DNA of 64,000 nucleotides from Rhineura floridana (GCF_030035675.1 NC_084487.1:65235986-65299985), one strand, 5' to 3'; positions 23,019 through 35,458 are shown, numbered from the stretch's first letter. Translations and numbers: made by a program. The notes: generated by a model from the letters alone, not told the origin.

Positions 23019-23323
23019 TTTTTTATTTCTGATGGGGGCTGTTTCACACACATGGATCCCACAAGAAAATGAAGCTATTGAGAGGACTTCACACTTCAGA
23101 AATAAACTTGCTAACTGGCCTCTGGACTGGCAAACACGCTTCCAGATCCTTGATGTAATGCAAAGAACTTTCTGCATCGAGTACAATTTTAAAAGACAAT
23201 TACTGACAGAAAGCACCACTCTTAGCAGGGATCCAAAGTACAAAGGATATACACAGTTAGTACACACACAGAGGATAGTTTACACCAACAAAGCTCCAGT
23301 GACATCTTCTCCAAGACCATTGG
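23019..23323 (+). CDS. Exon-like open reading frame, unknown product
   Basis: The frame is open from an AG acceptor-like site (CTTTTCAG, ending 23018) to a good donor-like GTAAGT at 23324, and reads on to a stop near 23349. It contains an ATG at 23032. The peptide has WPLDWQTRFQILDVMQRTF and later RDPKYKGYTQLVHTQRIVY, with a basic, mixed composition like real coding sequence and unlike any of the repeats here. I do not recognise the family and see no partner exon. The opposite strand is also open for about 100 codons, which weakens the case. It could be an orphan exon, a fragment of an old element or chance. Confidence 0.3.
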
Positions 23324-23329
23324 GTAAGT

Positions 23330-25000
23330 CTGTGCTGCTGTGGTTTTGATAACTCCACTTTCTACTCCCTCATGCTTCATGCCATTCTATAAAATCCCTT
23401 TGCACAGTACTTAGAAGTAAAATAGTACATTTATCAAGTAATATTTTAAAAACAGCTGTGGATAAGATCTATTTGGATCTAGATAAATAGGCAGCTCTGA
23501 CTATGAGTTTGTGGGAACTAATTAAAAATTTGCAAATGAATCATGTGGAGTGCGACTGACACAATTATTATTGGTTTTTAGGCACTGGTTGGAGGCTTCT
23601 TCACTTGGGTCCTTGAAGGAAACTGATGGTTGTGGTCCGGTATTTGGATTATAGATGTAGTTTTAAGATGGTTTTAAATTGTCATAATATCTTCCAGTCA
23701 GTGTCACAATGCCTTTCTCTTGTCAGGGATACAGTTTTGGACGCTCAGTGCTGACATTGTGGTGTTCAGGTGAACTAAAATGGGGATGGAGCAGTTAACT
23801 CCTCAGAGGGCTGAATGGAAAAGGCAGCCTTTTCACTGTTCTAAATCTCCTTGTCCAGCAATATTGGTTCAACAGTATTCTGCTGGCAGACGGAAGAGCA
23901 GTAATCAGGTGACACAGAGAGATGACCTCCCTCAGCAACAAGTTCCTCAGGCTGAGAGAATGTGGAGATTTGGGAGTATATCAGACAGTGATCAGAGCTG
24001 TCCCAAGACATTTTGCCATCTGAGGCAAAGGACAAGATGGTGCTTCTCCCTATTCAATGTACAAAAATCAGTTGGATGGGTAGTTGAAATTTAACACTGG
24101 TAATGGGACAGCATCCTTCACACCTGAGGGCAGCATGCTAGCAAGGCATCACACGCACTTCTATCCTTCAACAGAGGGGAACAACCATGTTGCTCAGAAG
24201 GAGCAAGCAGAGAGGACTGTCCCTCTCCCCCCCCCTCCATTACCTGAGGTAGCTACCTTAGTGGGTCTAGGAGTAGGGTCAACCCTGTTAGGAGTGGGCA
24301 TCACCTGATTACAGGCCAGGAGATTCTAGGCTCTAACATATGACAAATCCAAGGGGTGCCTATTTTCTAATGTATTACAAATTCGTATGACTCCTACTAT
24401 GTTATGAGTATAACATACTGTTTGTCAAAGGAAACCAATATAATTCAGAAAAGTTAACACATTAAGATTATATGTATTATATATACACCTGTGGGAACAG
24501 CCTACTCCACCAAGACTGCGCAGCCTCCAGGTGGTTATGGCCCCTCTCTGCTGCTGCTTACAACAACTTCACTTTTTCTGCTGCAGTCTGACTGTTGGGA
24601 CTACTGTTGGGAGTGCAGCTGCATGGTGACAACAGGCCAGCATTTCTGCAGATGGTTTACTGCTGGGGACTGATTCACAGACAGCAGCAAGAATGTTTAG
24701 TAGATAGTACCTGGTGTACAGATTTTGCCTCCTGGGGCTTGTAATCCATCTTTCTAGAGCCTGAAAAATAACACTCAATTTGTTTCTGAAAATTTAATTT
24801 GTTAAATCTCCACCATCTATATTTGACTAGTATTGAAGCCACCAGTGTAAATATTTATTGTTTGTTTATCATAAGGATTTATATCTTGCCTTCCAAATAG
24901 ATTCCCAGGATAGCTTACAGTGCTAAGTAAAAAGTACACTAAAATGCATTTAAAAGCATCAGCACACTCCAGTTGAAAAGTAGCAGGATCTGAAATTTAG
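23330..25000. other. No gene recognised
   Basis: Mixed sequence with a short LINE tail at 24.87 kb and otherwise nothing I can assign. Confidence 0.45.
24868..24965 (-). mobile_element. Short L2-like tail fragment
   Basis: The plus strand shows GGATTTATATCTTGCCTTCC and GATAGCTTACAGTGC, then an A-rich part; this is a diverged reversed LINE tail. Confidence 0.45.
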
Positions 25001-25002
25001 GT

Positions 25003-25328
25003 CCCATCTGCACTATACATTTCAAGCAGTATTGTGCCACTTTAAGCAGTCATGGTTTCCCCTAAATAATCCTGGGAAGTGTATTTTGTTAAGGTGCTGG
25101 TAGTTGTTTGGAAACGCCTGTTTCCCCTCACAGGGCTGCAGGTCCCAGAGTTCCCTGGGAAGAGAGACTGGCTGTTATACTATGGGAACCATAGCTCTGT
25201 GAGGGAAATAGGGGCCTCTTAACAACCTTGAACACCCTTAATGAACTGCAGTTCCCAGAATCCTTTGAGGGAAGCCATGACTATCTAAAGCAGTATAATA
25301 TTGCTTTAAGTGTATAGTGCAGATGGGG
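25003..25328. mobile_element. 326-bp terminal-inverted-repeat element
   Basis: The left end is CCCATCTGCACTATACATTT and the right end reverses to CCCCATCTGCACTATACACTT. Internal CAGTTCCCAGAATCCTTTGA and CCCAGAGTTCCCTGGGAAGA parts mirror each other. A non-autonomous DNA transposon; a half copy of the family appears at 7.6 kb. Confidence 0.7.
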
Positions 25329-25339
25329 TTCTAAACAGG

Positions 25340-25745
25340 GCAGTGTGAACCTCACAGTGATAACACAGTTTTGAAGTAAAGACTTGGGAAAGTACAAAGG
25401 TCTTGGTCTGGCACCATCAAAATCAACATCAATGTTGATAGATGTCAGGCAAGCATCCTCGGGAAGGGCATTCCACAACTGGAGTACTGCTACAGAGAAG
25501 ATCCCTTTCTTCATAACTACCTGCCACACTTTAGATGGAGAGAGGGATGAAGTTTTTAGTGTAGGGATAGGGGTAGGTTGAGACAGGTGTGGTGGTCCCA
25601 AACCATGAAGGTCTTTAAATGTCAAAATCAGCACTTTGAATTGGACCCAATACCTTTGGGGAAGTATAGTGAAGTATGATCATATCACCTAGTCCCAATT
25701 AGAAATCCTGCTGTTGTATTTTGGACAAATCACAGTTTCTAAGCA
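25340..25745 (-). mobile_element. L2-like LINE C-terminal fragment
   Basis: The minus strand reads LTFKDLHGLGPPHL and, further on, GIFSVAVLQLWNALPEDA, the conserved LINE C-terminal WNALP block. No complete frame remains. Confidence 0.65.
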
Positions 25746-25979
25746 TGTAGAGAAATCCATATTTCAATGGAACCAAAACAACAGTATATCTAGTTGGGCT
25801 TTAATACTTTAAGCACACGCACATACATGTACATGTAAGCATATTATATAAATTGGCTCTTGCATGCATTATATTTTATATGTAGGCAATTATTTTTCCA
25901 ATGTATACATTTTAATTTTGCATAGCCCAGGGATTCTTATTTTTATTTTGCATAAATGAATAAAGGTGGAGAATCAATC

Positions 25980-27000
25980 AGAAAATCTGTTTGAATGACT
26001 AATTTTCTGTTTGATCTTTTCTATTTTTGGCAGAGGTATTTTATAAATCTCCTTTGCTGAGTCCTTGGCTGGGCAAGTGTTGCTAATTATTATTGTTGCC
26101 CTTTGAACAGAAATGGACTTTCGTGTACAGATCAGTTACAAGTCCTTCTCGTCATCTCGAGGTGCAACCTTGCTAACTAAACAGACATTTCTACTTTAAA
26201 ATAGTAAGGGCGGGTTTTATTACCATTCTCACATTGGGTGGTTATGATGCATAGTTCCAAGTGGCAGATGCCTTCATGCCTGTGTCATGGTCTACTGTGA
26301 CAAATCACCACCACTGCACAAACACATTTATTTTGTACCATTGGTAATGGTGGTGGCAGGGATTTCATAGTCACATAAAGGAATGATCACTGAGTGCTGT
26401 TCAAGAGCAATCTTCCTCAATTATTAAAGATGTATCAATGAAATGTTGTGATTAACGATACACAGGGCATTTAAAGGTGTATTTATTCCTGAAATTGGAT
26501 GCAGGAGTCACTCCATTTGCATGTAAAATGTAGTATGTAGACTGATTGTGATCATCGATGCAATCAAATTTTAGAATTGATATATCTTATCAATTACCCA
26601 TGTGTGTTTGTGGTTTTGGAACCTTCATTCTCTTTTTCATGATTCCAGGCATATAGCTAAAATGAGATTAATTAATCCCCTAGTTGATCTCCATAAATGT
26701 GCTGCATTTGGTTTGGTGGTCACACTAAATGTGCTATAAATTGCTAATTTATTAAATTACTAATGCTAATTAGAAACTCCCTTTATCCATAAATGTACAT
26801 GAAAGGATGGGGAAAAGTAACTCTGTTTAACTATCCTGATTGTGAATATGGCATGCTAGTTAAAGTGTGTCACGGCTTCCACATTAAGAGGAAATTATGA
26901 AGAATTGTTGCAGCATACAAGAGTCAATGGCATTATACAAGGAACCTTGTATGGTATATCGTGTAACACAGAGGTAATGAACAGGTAAGTTTCTTGTGCA
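25980..27000. promoter_or_regulatory. Candidate conserved non-coding block
   Basis: About 1 kb without recognisable repeats, with many TAAT cores (for example AGATTAATTAATCCCC and TGCTAATTTATTAAATTACT) and little ORF potential. The texture is that of a deeply conserved enhancer, and its place between PTPRQ and MYF6 fits one. This is inference; conservation cannot be seen from one sequence. Confidence 0.35.
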
Positions 27001-27254
27001 GCCTCTCAGTGTTGCTTCATGGCACCAGTTCCACTGATAATATTTGGAATGGGATAGGCATCAGGGACCATTTGTTGTGAGTCAAACAACTGAATTTGAA
27101 TTAAGGGCATTCAGCCACCCTCTTCCTATAAATAACAAAGAACCATAATTTGACCACTAATCTTTGGCTTTTTAAAAACAGAATCCACTGATAACTTGCT
27201 GCATTTTTTGTGTCTCAGTACTTCATGCCCCCTATCACCTCATGTAAGAGGAAA

Positions 27255-27366
27255 CTTTGGCCCTCCAGATGTTGCTGAACTACAACCCCTATTGGCCATG
27301 GTTGCTGGGGTTAATGGGAATTGTAGTTCAGTAACATCCTGAGGGCCAAAGATTTCCCATCACTGA
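27255..27366. repeat. Palindromic CCAGATGTTG-family repeat
   Basis: The arms GGCCCTCCAGATGTTGCTGA and GTTCAGTAACATCCTGAGGG flank GGTTGCTGGGGTT. A clear inverted repeat. Confidence 0.75.
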
Positions 27367-27554
27367 CCTACAGCTTTGGCTGAAGTTTTGGGATGAATAT
27401 TTGTAGTTATGTTGATCTGGATGAAGTTACCTAGAACATTCCAGCAGTATGTATTGTGTTAAAGGGTAGACATATAAGTAGCTTATGGGCAAGTAGGCTA
27501 TAGGTTTTAATATTATTATAACTGTGTTTAGTTTTTCATAGACTTTGGTCCCTA

Positions 27555-27838
27555 TATTTTGGGGCTATCAATGTGGGGCCTACAGGCACTAATGTGCCTG
27601 CCAGTACCTCCTATGATGCCCACAAAAGATCTCAGTAAATATGTCCTCAAAAATCCACAACACACAAGAGACTGTTTTGTGTTCCTGCTCAGTTCCTATT
27701 TGTACCAGCTCAGCCACTCCTACATTGAAACCATTATGCCTCTCCCCCAAGGCAGCCATTTTGTGACTGATGCCCACAATCCTTTCTCAAAATTCCAAAT
27801 AAGCCCACTGGACCAAAAAGGTTGGTGACCTTTGCTAT
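27555..27838 (-). mobile_element. Non-autonomous DNA transposon (GGTCACCAACCTTTTTGG end)
   Basis: The plus strand ends CCAAAAAGGTTGGTGACC after CTCAAAATTCCAAATAAGCC and GCAGCCATTTTGTGACTG. The same family occurs in the other orientation at 29.5 kb. Confidence 0.55.
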
Positions 27839-27934
27839 ACATCCTCTCTGTTTGGAGGAAAAGAGAAAGAAGTGGAGGGAAAGGAGAACAGTAAACAGAG
27901 TGTGTGTATGTGAAGGTAAACATAATTATTTGTT

Positions 27935-28230
27935 TGCTTATTAGATTTATATCCCACCCTTCCTCCCAGTAGGCACCCAGGGCAGCAAACAAAAACACTA
28001 AAAGCACTTTAAAACATCATAAAAATAGACTTTAAATATATTAAAATAAAACATCTTTAAAAACATTTTTTAAAAAGCTTTAAAAACATTTTTTTTAAAA
28101 AAAAGGTTAAAAACATATTAAAAAGTAATTCCAACACAGACCCAGACTGGGATAAGGTCTTTACTTAAAAGGCTTGTTGAAAGAGGAAGGTCTTCAGTAA
28201 TTAGTGGGTCCCATGTGACAGACTGGGCTT
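27935..28230 (-). mobile_element. L2-like LINE 3' UTR and tail
   Basis: The plus strand reads TTATATCCCACCCTTCCTCC and AGGCACCCAGGGCAGCAAAC, then A-rich 3' UTR with repeated TTAAAAACAT, as in the copies at 55 and 63 kb. Confidence 0.7.
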
Positions 28231-28234
28231 TGGC

Positions 28235-29490
28235 TTGAAGTTCTCATGTGTAAAATATTTTTAAAGGATTTTGCCACCTAATCCTGAAAACAGCCCAACA
28301 TATTTGTGCATGCAGGCAAAAGATGTAAAAATCCCTGCTCTTGATATAATGATACAGATCTGAGATCCTTGGATCCATGCAAGTGTCATGTGATGAACCC
28401 TATGCAGGTCTACTCTGTGCTCCAGTGTAAATGTGTATACATAACAGAGGAATAGCTGGCAGTGAAGCCAGTGCCCTCCTAATCTTCTCAGTGTATATTG
28501 CTAAGAAAAGAGCTTTCAACATCTCATATCTTCCAGAGGGCTCCATATAAGCCCAGCTTGTATTCATGTAGAAATAGAAAGCTTTTTACAGATGGCTTCT
28601 GGAGGGAAATTGGTTCTGTACTGAAAAGCAGAGATGACCTTGGGTCTGATTTCTATTATCACACATAGTGCCAGAAGTCCTTGCACAGCTGCAAAGCTGC
28701 CAGAGTCACTCAGATACTGTACTCCAACTGTACTACGTGTAACTATGGATACAAGCAGTGTATCTAAGACAACGAGTTGAATCATTCTAAGAAATGCAGT
28801 GGCTTTTCTCAGCATGGAATCTCCCTTTCGGCTGCACACAGTGACTTTACAGCCCTTTTAATGTTCGGGCTTCTTGACCTCGTTGAAACTCTCTAGGTCA
28901 CATAAACTTGCTTCTGATGGTCTGTCATCCGAGAACAGATTGATGCTTCACAATAGTTATAATGACTGTCCCCACATTAGAGGTTATCTTAAGGACTGCC
29001 TTCACCCATATGAACCTGCCCAAGCTATAAGCTTGCCATGGCAGGCCCAGCTTTCTGTCTCATCCTTAGCAAAACATTTGATGGGTAAGCAAGGGCACCA
29101 CTTTTAAATTAGCTCCCGAGGGAGGTTCTAAGCTTTCCATTTTTAGATAGGTGCTGACTTATTTATTTATTGGTATTCTGGAAGTCATTTTATAATTGAT
29201 TTCTGCTGTTTACATTTTTGTTTCTTTACAAGCCCAATGCTGCTATGTTTTGTGTGTAATATTTTAATGTGCTTTAATTGTTATACTTTATTTTTCCATT
29301 ATCTGCTTTGGATTTTTTTGAATTTTTTTGGTTTTTTTCCCAAAGTATATAAAATGGCTAAGTATATAAAATAGTACTTTACTATACTTCTGAAGATCCC
29401 AGTTTCAATGACCTTGAACTTTAGAATAAGCTGCTGAAACATGGAAAGCATCTTCCCCCCTCATTTTTAGTGGCACAAATACCAAAAGAG
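28235..29490. other. No gene recognised
   Basis: Short open frames on both strands, none with a recognised domain; a T-rich stretch at 29.1-29.35 kb. Confidence 0.45.
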
Positions 29491-29494
29491 TATG

Positions 29495-30020
29495 TATCAG
29501 GGTCACCAACTTTTTTGGGCCAACGGACACATTTGGAATTTTGAGAAAGTACCATGGGTGACAGTCACAAAATGGCTGCCATGGAGCGTGTGGGATAACA
29601 CAAAATGACTGCCATAGGGGTGCAATGTAGCACAAAATGGCTGCCACATTTAAACGAGCAGAAAAAGAGATGGGACTACAAAATGATGTGGCCATGCCCC
29701 TCCCCATCAATTCAAAATGCGCCTGTATCAGCCAATACAGAGAAGAATCACAGAGAGAAGTTCTTTGTCCTATGTTCAGAATGGAAGGGAAGGAGGGTGT
29801 CTAATCCTGGCATCCAATGGAATGTTTAAGGGGTCGTGTTCAGTGTAGGAGAGGTTGATCCAGTGTGCACAGAAACTGAGTAGGGAGAGCAAACAATCTT
29901 TTGTGCATTGTGGATTTTTGAGGGAATATTTACTGAAAACTTTTGCTGGTGCCATAGGAGGTAATGGTGGGTACACTGACATCACACTGGCAATTTCTGC
30001 TGAAGCTAGTGCTTCCACAA
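29495..30020 (+). mobile_element. Non-autonomous DNA transposon, same family as at 27.6 kb
   Basis: Starts GGGTCACCAACTTTTTTGGG, then TTGGAATTTTGAGAAAGTAC and CACAAAATGGCTGCC. It runs to TGCCATAGGAGGTAATGGTG, which mirrors the 27.6-kb copy. Possibly hAT-derived; the family is not certain. Confidence 0.55.
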
Positions 30021-30539
30021 TTTGTTCAGGGCCCCCAAATCCAGGGGAGCATTACTGCCACACTGGGGCAAGCAAGTTTCTTGTTGCTCTCCTCTATCAG
30101 CAGGTCTTTAATGCAAGCCACTATATTGTGCACACAGGCTTGTTCAGGCTTTTAGCAGTCTGTCTTTTACTTCTGGAGAAGGACATTGTGCTACCCTGAA
30201 CCCAGAGCCCTTCTGAGTGTGTGAGAAAAATCAAAATAGGAATGCCATCTCCATGGAGAGAGGAAGTTTCCAAAGCAATCCACCTCTCCTCAGTTCTTTG
30301 CTCCTTACATATCACCCTTCAAATGGAATAAAACTGTATTTAAAAAACAGTGAAATGAAATAAGGGGTGCTTCCAGACTGTCACTATTTTGTAAGAGGGA
30401 CTCAACAAGAGCATATCAAAAATATACATTTGCACAATTAAAGTGGATTAAAGTGCTCTGTTGCCTCATACCAGTAGCGAGTGAATAGGCTTCATTCCAG
30501 CCACACAAAAGTCAGAGATACACACTCTCTCTCTCCCTC

Positions 30540-30800
30540 CCTATCCTGCAGTAAGGCAAGTAATGTGTACTGAAATGTATATTAGTGTGCATATAAATGC
30601 ATATATTAGTGAAAATAACATATCACCCTGCATTATATTTGAGAAAATTGCTTTGCAAAAATGTGTACCTTACACAAAATTGCACACAAAGTTGTGTTTA
30701 TTAGGAGAAATTCAAACTAAAATGCTGACACATTTTCATGAGGGGGAAAAATAGAAAGTTGCTACAGAAATACGAAGAACTGAATTTAAGATTGAAAAAA
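30540..30800 (+). repeat. A/T-rich dispersed repeat, copy 1
   Basis: Shares with 33.2 kb an ordered series of blocks: AAGTAATGTGTAC, ATGTATATTAGTG, a GAGAAATTC block and TTTTCATGAGG. Within each copy the TATTAG motif recurs. Family not recognised. Confidence 0.55.
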
Positions 30801-30879
30801 TGGAACTAAATTTAAGATTGAAAAATAAGAGAATCAAAACTGACAAATCTATCAATTCCTAGAAAACACAAAACACAAT

Positions 30880-31650
30880 GATGTAACACTATTATGCTCC
30901 CCCCCGCCCCACACTACACATAACTGGGGAATCATAAGAGGAGATATGGATTGGAGGCACCAATTGTAATACATAGTTTGGGACAAAGCTGAGAATCCAG
31001 TATTGTTTTTAAGGAGAATGCGAACATGTGGCCAAGTAGTCATCTATACAACAGAATGGCATGCTTCTCCAGAGTTTTCCTCAACAATATTTTGCAGAAA
31101 AGGTGAATATGATTTCCCCCGTATACTAAATCGACAGAATTCAACCATATTAAAGGCTTAAGTAGCCTTTTTCTTCTACTTGTTACAAATTATTTCAATG
31201 GATCTCTTGCTTTCAGTCTCACTCTTGCATCCTACACTTAGCACACATCCCCTCCTGTCCTTAAAGCTTTCCTGGACTTAAACTGAGTTTCCACTTTCCT
31301 CTCAGAACAGCTACATTGACTGTCAATGTTCTATGACTAACCCTTCCTCAATAGCACTTAGAACAACTATGAGTATGAACATAAGTTCAGACAATGAAGT
31401 GGCAGGGTGGGGGTTGGTGACAGTGAATAGGCAGGCACATAGTTTTAAATCTCATATTCTCATATGATCTGCTGTAAAAAAGGGAAGTTAGTATCTACAT
31501 GTACCATTGTGCCTTGCTTCTTATTGGAACAGAAAGATGAGAACAAGTCAACCAGTGGTTACCTAAGAAAGTGGTAGAAATGAATGGATGGAGAAAAGAC
31601 ACAACAGCCTAGGCAGAGGAGCAAGAAAAGACATAGTGAAACTCCAAAGA
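30880..31650. other. No gene recognised
   Basis: A/T-rich single-copy-looking sequence with nothing assignable. Confidence 0.45.
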
Positions 31651-31654
31651 TTTT

Positions 31655-31825
31655 CCAAATGGAATGATGGAAGCTGCCTTATACTGAGTCAGACCATAGT
31701 TCCATCTTGCTTAATATTGGCAGTGGATCTCCAGGCATCTCTACCTGGAGACGCTGGGAATTCAACGTGGGATCTTTTGCATGCAAAGCAGATTCTGTGT
31801 CACTGAACTATGGCCTCCCAGTCCA
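31655..31825 (-). mobile_element. tRNA-derived SINE (Ala-type head)
   Basis: Read in reverse, the head is at the right: GGGATCTTTTGCATGCAAAG and CACTGAACTATGGCC. The left end is GGAAGCTGCCTTATACTGAG. This is the commonest SINE type in the window. Confidence 0.75.
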
Positions 31826-32544
31826 CCTGACCAGACCTACAAAGCAGTTAGCATTTAGGAGTATCATACACAACACTGAAATAGGCACCCCATGACTAGC
31901 TAATGCTATTTAGTTTAGTAGGCCAACACCAATTTACTAGGCTAACAGCCCTTGTGGGATGCTGAATTATAAAAAGAACCAACAGCTGCTCATGTAGTTC
32001 AAGTAATAAAGCTCTAAAATAAGAACAATAGATTCTTAATCATTGTTACATGCTCCTGTCAAGTCAGGTTTCTGTTGTAAAAATAGTTTTCCCCTCTTCT
32101 TTTCTGCGAAAGAATACAGTGCCAGGCTGAACAAAGCACTAACAGTGAGTAGAATAGACACTAAAAGAGGATTTTTAGGTTAATAACAATTCAATATTGC
32201 TATACACTATACATCTAATGCCTACTTAATTTTTCACTAAGATTATCGTTAACTAGCAAACTGAGATCAGAAGATCAAAATGTATGAATAGATTTATGGC
32301 CTTTGCACTCCTTTGGTTCCTGGGAGAGCACCTTGAGGGCCATAGGAAGCATTGGATCTTCTCCAAAGGCAGAGACATTGGACCCCAGAAAGGGAGAACC
32401 AGTGTGTTGGATACTTCCTCCCCATCACAACAGAAACATCAGTTGCCCTTGCCCTGCTGTTATTAGAAGGCCAAAAGGGGCTATGCTGTGGCAAATTGGG
32501 AGTGCGCCAGGGGAAGGAACCCACAATCGGAGAAAACAAGCAAT

Positions 32545-32735
32545 ACAGAAAGCTGCCTTATTCTGAGTCAGTCCACTGGTCCATCTAGCTCAATATTGTC
32601 TACACTGACTGGCAGCAGCTCTCCAGGGTTTTAGGTGGGAGACATTCCCAGCTCTACTTAGCGATGCTGGGGATTGAACCTGGGACTCTGCAGGCAAAGA
32701 AGATGCTCTGCTACTGAGCAATGGCCCTTCCCTAA
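32545..32735 (-). mobile_element. tRNA-derived SINE (Ala-type head)
   Basis: The most complete copy: AAAGCTGCCTTATTCTGAGT at the left, GGATTGAACCTGGGACTCTG and TGCTACTGAGCAATGGCCC at the right, so it is on the minus strand. Confidence 0.8.
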
Positions 32736-33164
32736 ATGACACCAGTCCTGGAGCTTGCATAGCAAGATTCTCTCCCCCAATGGGAGGGAACTTGCTGAGA
32801 AACAAACAAACAAAACCCGGAAAAGGATGGCGAAATGCAAGAGGATAGCACCACCCATCCTACCCAGCAGGGCATTAATGAAAGGGTTCAACTGCCTTCA
32901 GTTTCACCATACCCTTTAGGATTGCACTGCTAATTATTATTTTTCCACCATGAGTTGACTTGTTCACATTCATGTTATAATTAGATGCCCCCTGTGTCCA
33001 ACTGTCTACCAAAAGCCCCAAAGTCCAAAAGTTTCAAGGGACTGCCAGGTGAATGGAAAACTCAGGATGAGGGAGATTCGTATTTAAAGGTGAACGAACC
33101 TCTCTGATTCACACTTCTGAAACAACGTGCAAATTGAAACATAGTCATCTGTCAAAATTCACAC

Positions 33165-33475
33165 TTCTGTGAATTTTGCAGTGCAGCTCTCCAGCCAAGT
33201 AATGCGTACAAAAATGTATATTATTAGTGAAAATAGAATACAAGAATGCCTTATATAAGGAAGAACTACTTTGAAAAAGTATGTATATTAGGCAAAATAC
33301 ACCCAAAGATGTGTATATTAGGAGAAATCCGCACCAAAATGTGGATAATTGTCATGAGGACTTGTTTTCTAAAAAATCACAAACTTGATATGGAAATGTG
33401 GAGAAGTGGACTTGAGAGTAGGAAAAAATGAGCAACGGAGAGAATCTACAATTGACACATTTGCCCAACCCTATG
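33165..33475 (+). repeat. A/T-rich dispersed repeat, copy 2
   Basis: Partner of the 30.5-kb copy, with AAGTAATGCGTAC, GTGTATATTAGGAGAAATCC and GTCATGAGGAC in the same order. Confidence 0.55.
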
Positions 33476-33984
33476 TAAAACCCGTTTAGAAAATTGGATC
33501 TGCATGAATTTCTACCTTGACGACCGCAAGATGTCACTTCATGGTGGGACAAGTGGTTATATGAATCCACCTTATATTTGTTGTTTTAACTAAACTAAAT
33601 TCTCTACATGACCTCTTGTAGAAAACATCTTGTAAAAGTAGTCCAGAAAATAACCATGTATGACTATGCACAACAATTTCCATTTCCTTGCACTGCAGAA
33701 CTTCCATTGGATTTTCTGTGCGCCCCTCAAAAGCAAAAAAGCCAAAGAACATAATTACATGTTAACATAAGTATTTAGTTCAGTACAATGAAGTAGAGTT
33801 CAGAGGTGAAAGACAAACATATCCTTCAAAATGGTAATCATTGAGGCCTTGCTCTCATCTTGAACAGATGCCGCACATCAATCAGTGTCAAACCCATACT
33901 AACATTTAGAAGAACAGTGAATGGTATTGGTATCCTCTTCTTGACAAGAAACTGGGAGCCAGTTTCATTACTGTACAGAGAGGC

Positions 33985-35458
33985 ATCCAAATGAGGAAAT
34001 GCTGTAGTAATGGGTGACTTCTATTACTCTAATGTAGAGTGGGTACGTGTGTGTTCTAGTCACAACAGGGAGGTAAAATTTCAAAATATCCTAAATGAGG
34101 GTGCCCTAGAACAGTTGGTCATGGAACTGACTGGAGGTAAAGTGACACTGGTCTTAAGTGGTGCCCAGGACCTGGTGCAAGAGATAAGTGTTGATGAACC
34201 ACAGGATAAGAGGTTAGGTCCTCTTATGGATCAGTGACTGGATAAAGAACAGGAAGCAGAGAGTATAAATGCATTGCCGGTTCTCACAATGGAGGGATGT
34301 AAGAAATGGAGTCCCCCAAGGATCAGTACTGGGATCTGTGCTTTTTAACTTGTTCATAAATTACCCAAGTTAGGGGTGAGCAATGAAGTCATCAAGTTTG
34401 CTGATGACACCAAATTGTCCAGGGTTGCAAGAATGAACTCAAAAAGCATCTGTCCGAACTGGGTGAATGGATTCAATTAAAAATGTGTAACGTGATGCAC
34501 ATTGGGGGGGAAATCCTAAATGAACATATATGCTTATGGAGTCTGAACTGGCAGTGACTGACCAGCAAAAAGCAATGAAGATGCTGACCCAGAGTGCAGC
34601 AGCTGTGAAAAAGGCAAATTCCATGCTAGGGATAATTAGGAAAGGGATTGAAAACAAAACTGCCAATATCATAATGCTGTTTTACACACCTGCAGAGCAC
34701 TTGGAATACTATGTACAGTTCTGATCAGCACACCTCAAAAAGAATATTGTAGAACTGGAAAAGGTGCAGGAAAAAAAGCATCCCAAATGATCTGGTGCTA
34801 GAACAGCTCCCCGTTACAACACTTGGGGGTTTTTAGTTAAAGAAAAAAGGTGAGTAAGAATGCAATATTGACAGACAAAAGGAAGTACATCTTCACACAG
34901 TGCATAGTTAAATTATGGAGTTTGCTACCACAAGTTGTGGTATTGGCCACCAATGTGGATGGCTTCGACAAATTAATGTTAAATAAAGATCAATGGCTAT
35001 TAGCCAGCATTGGAAATGGTATGCCTCTGAACAGTAATGGACAGTGGGTTGGGTGGGTAGCACTTACCTGACCTCCAAGTAGCAGAGTCATTGCTGTTTA
35101 CTAGAAGGGAGAGAGGGACATGCAAGTTGGTGGGAGGTTGGTGATGTGCAAACACACTGGTGGAGCTAATGCAACACTTCTGCCAGTGCGCTTGCACAGT
35201 GCTGACCTCCCCATCACCTTCTTCCTCGCAGAAAGCAACAGCGACTTCATTGTCAGGAGGCGAGGTCAGGTAAGTGCTGCTGCCCCACCCTGCCTTCCAC
35301 TACTTCCAAATACCAGTTGCTAGGGAGCACAAGTGGGGAGAATACAGTTCTGCTCACGTCCTGCTTGCAGGCTCCCCATGGGCGTCTGGTTGACTACTGT
35401 GAGAACAGGATCCAGGACTAGATGGTCCTGATCCAGCAGGGTTCTTATGTTCTTAAGT
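33985..35458 (+). mobile_element. CR1 LINE fragment
   Basis: It starts with an endonuclease piece (MGDFYYSNVEWV...SSHNREVKF near 34010-34150), then reverse transcriptase with GVPQGSVLG and FADDTKLS (about 34305-34420), then AAAVKKANSMLGIIRKGIE (34600-34650). The 3' end has CTAGATGG...CCTGATCCAGCAGGG and ends TTCTTATGTTCTTA. Large internal parts are missing and a small transposon sits inside it. Confidence 0.85.
35060..35277. mobile_element. 218-bp terminal-inverted-repeat element inside CR1
   Basis: Perfect 16-base inverted ends GCACTTACCTGACCTC and its reverse complement. It has no coding capacity and is a non-autonomous DNA transposon of unknown family. It splits the CR1 copy, whose sequence resumes on the far side. 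Confidence 0.65.
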
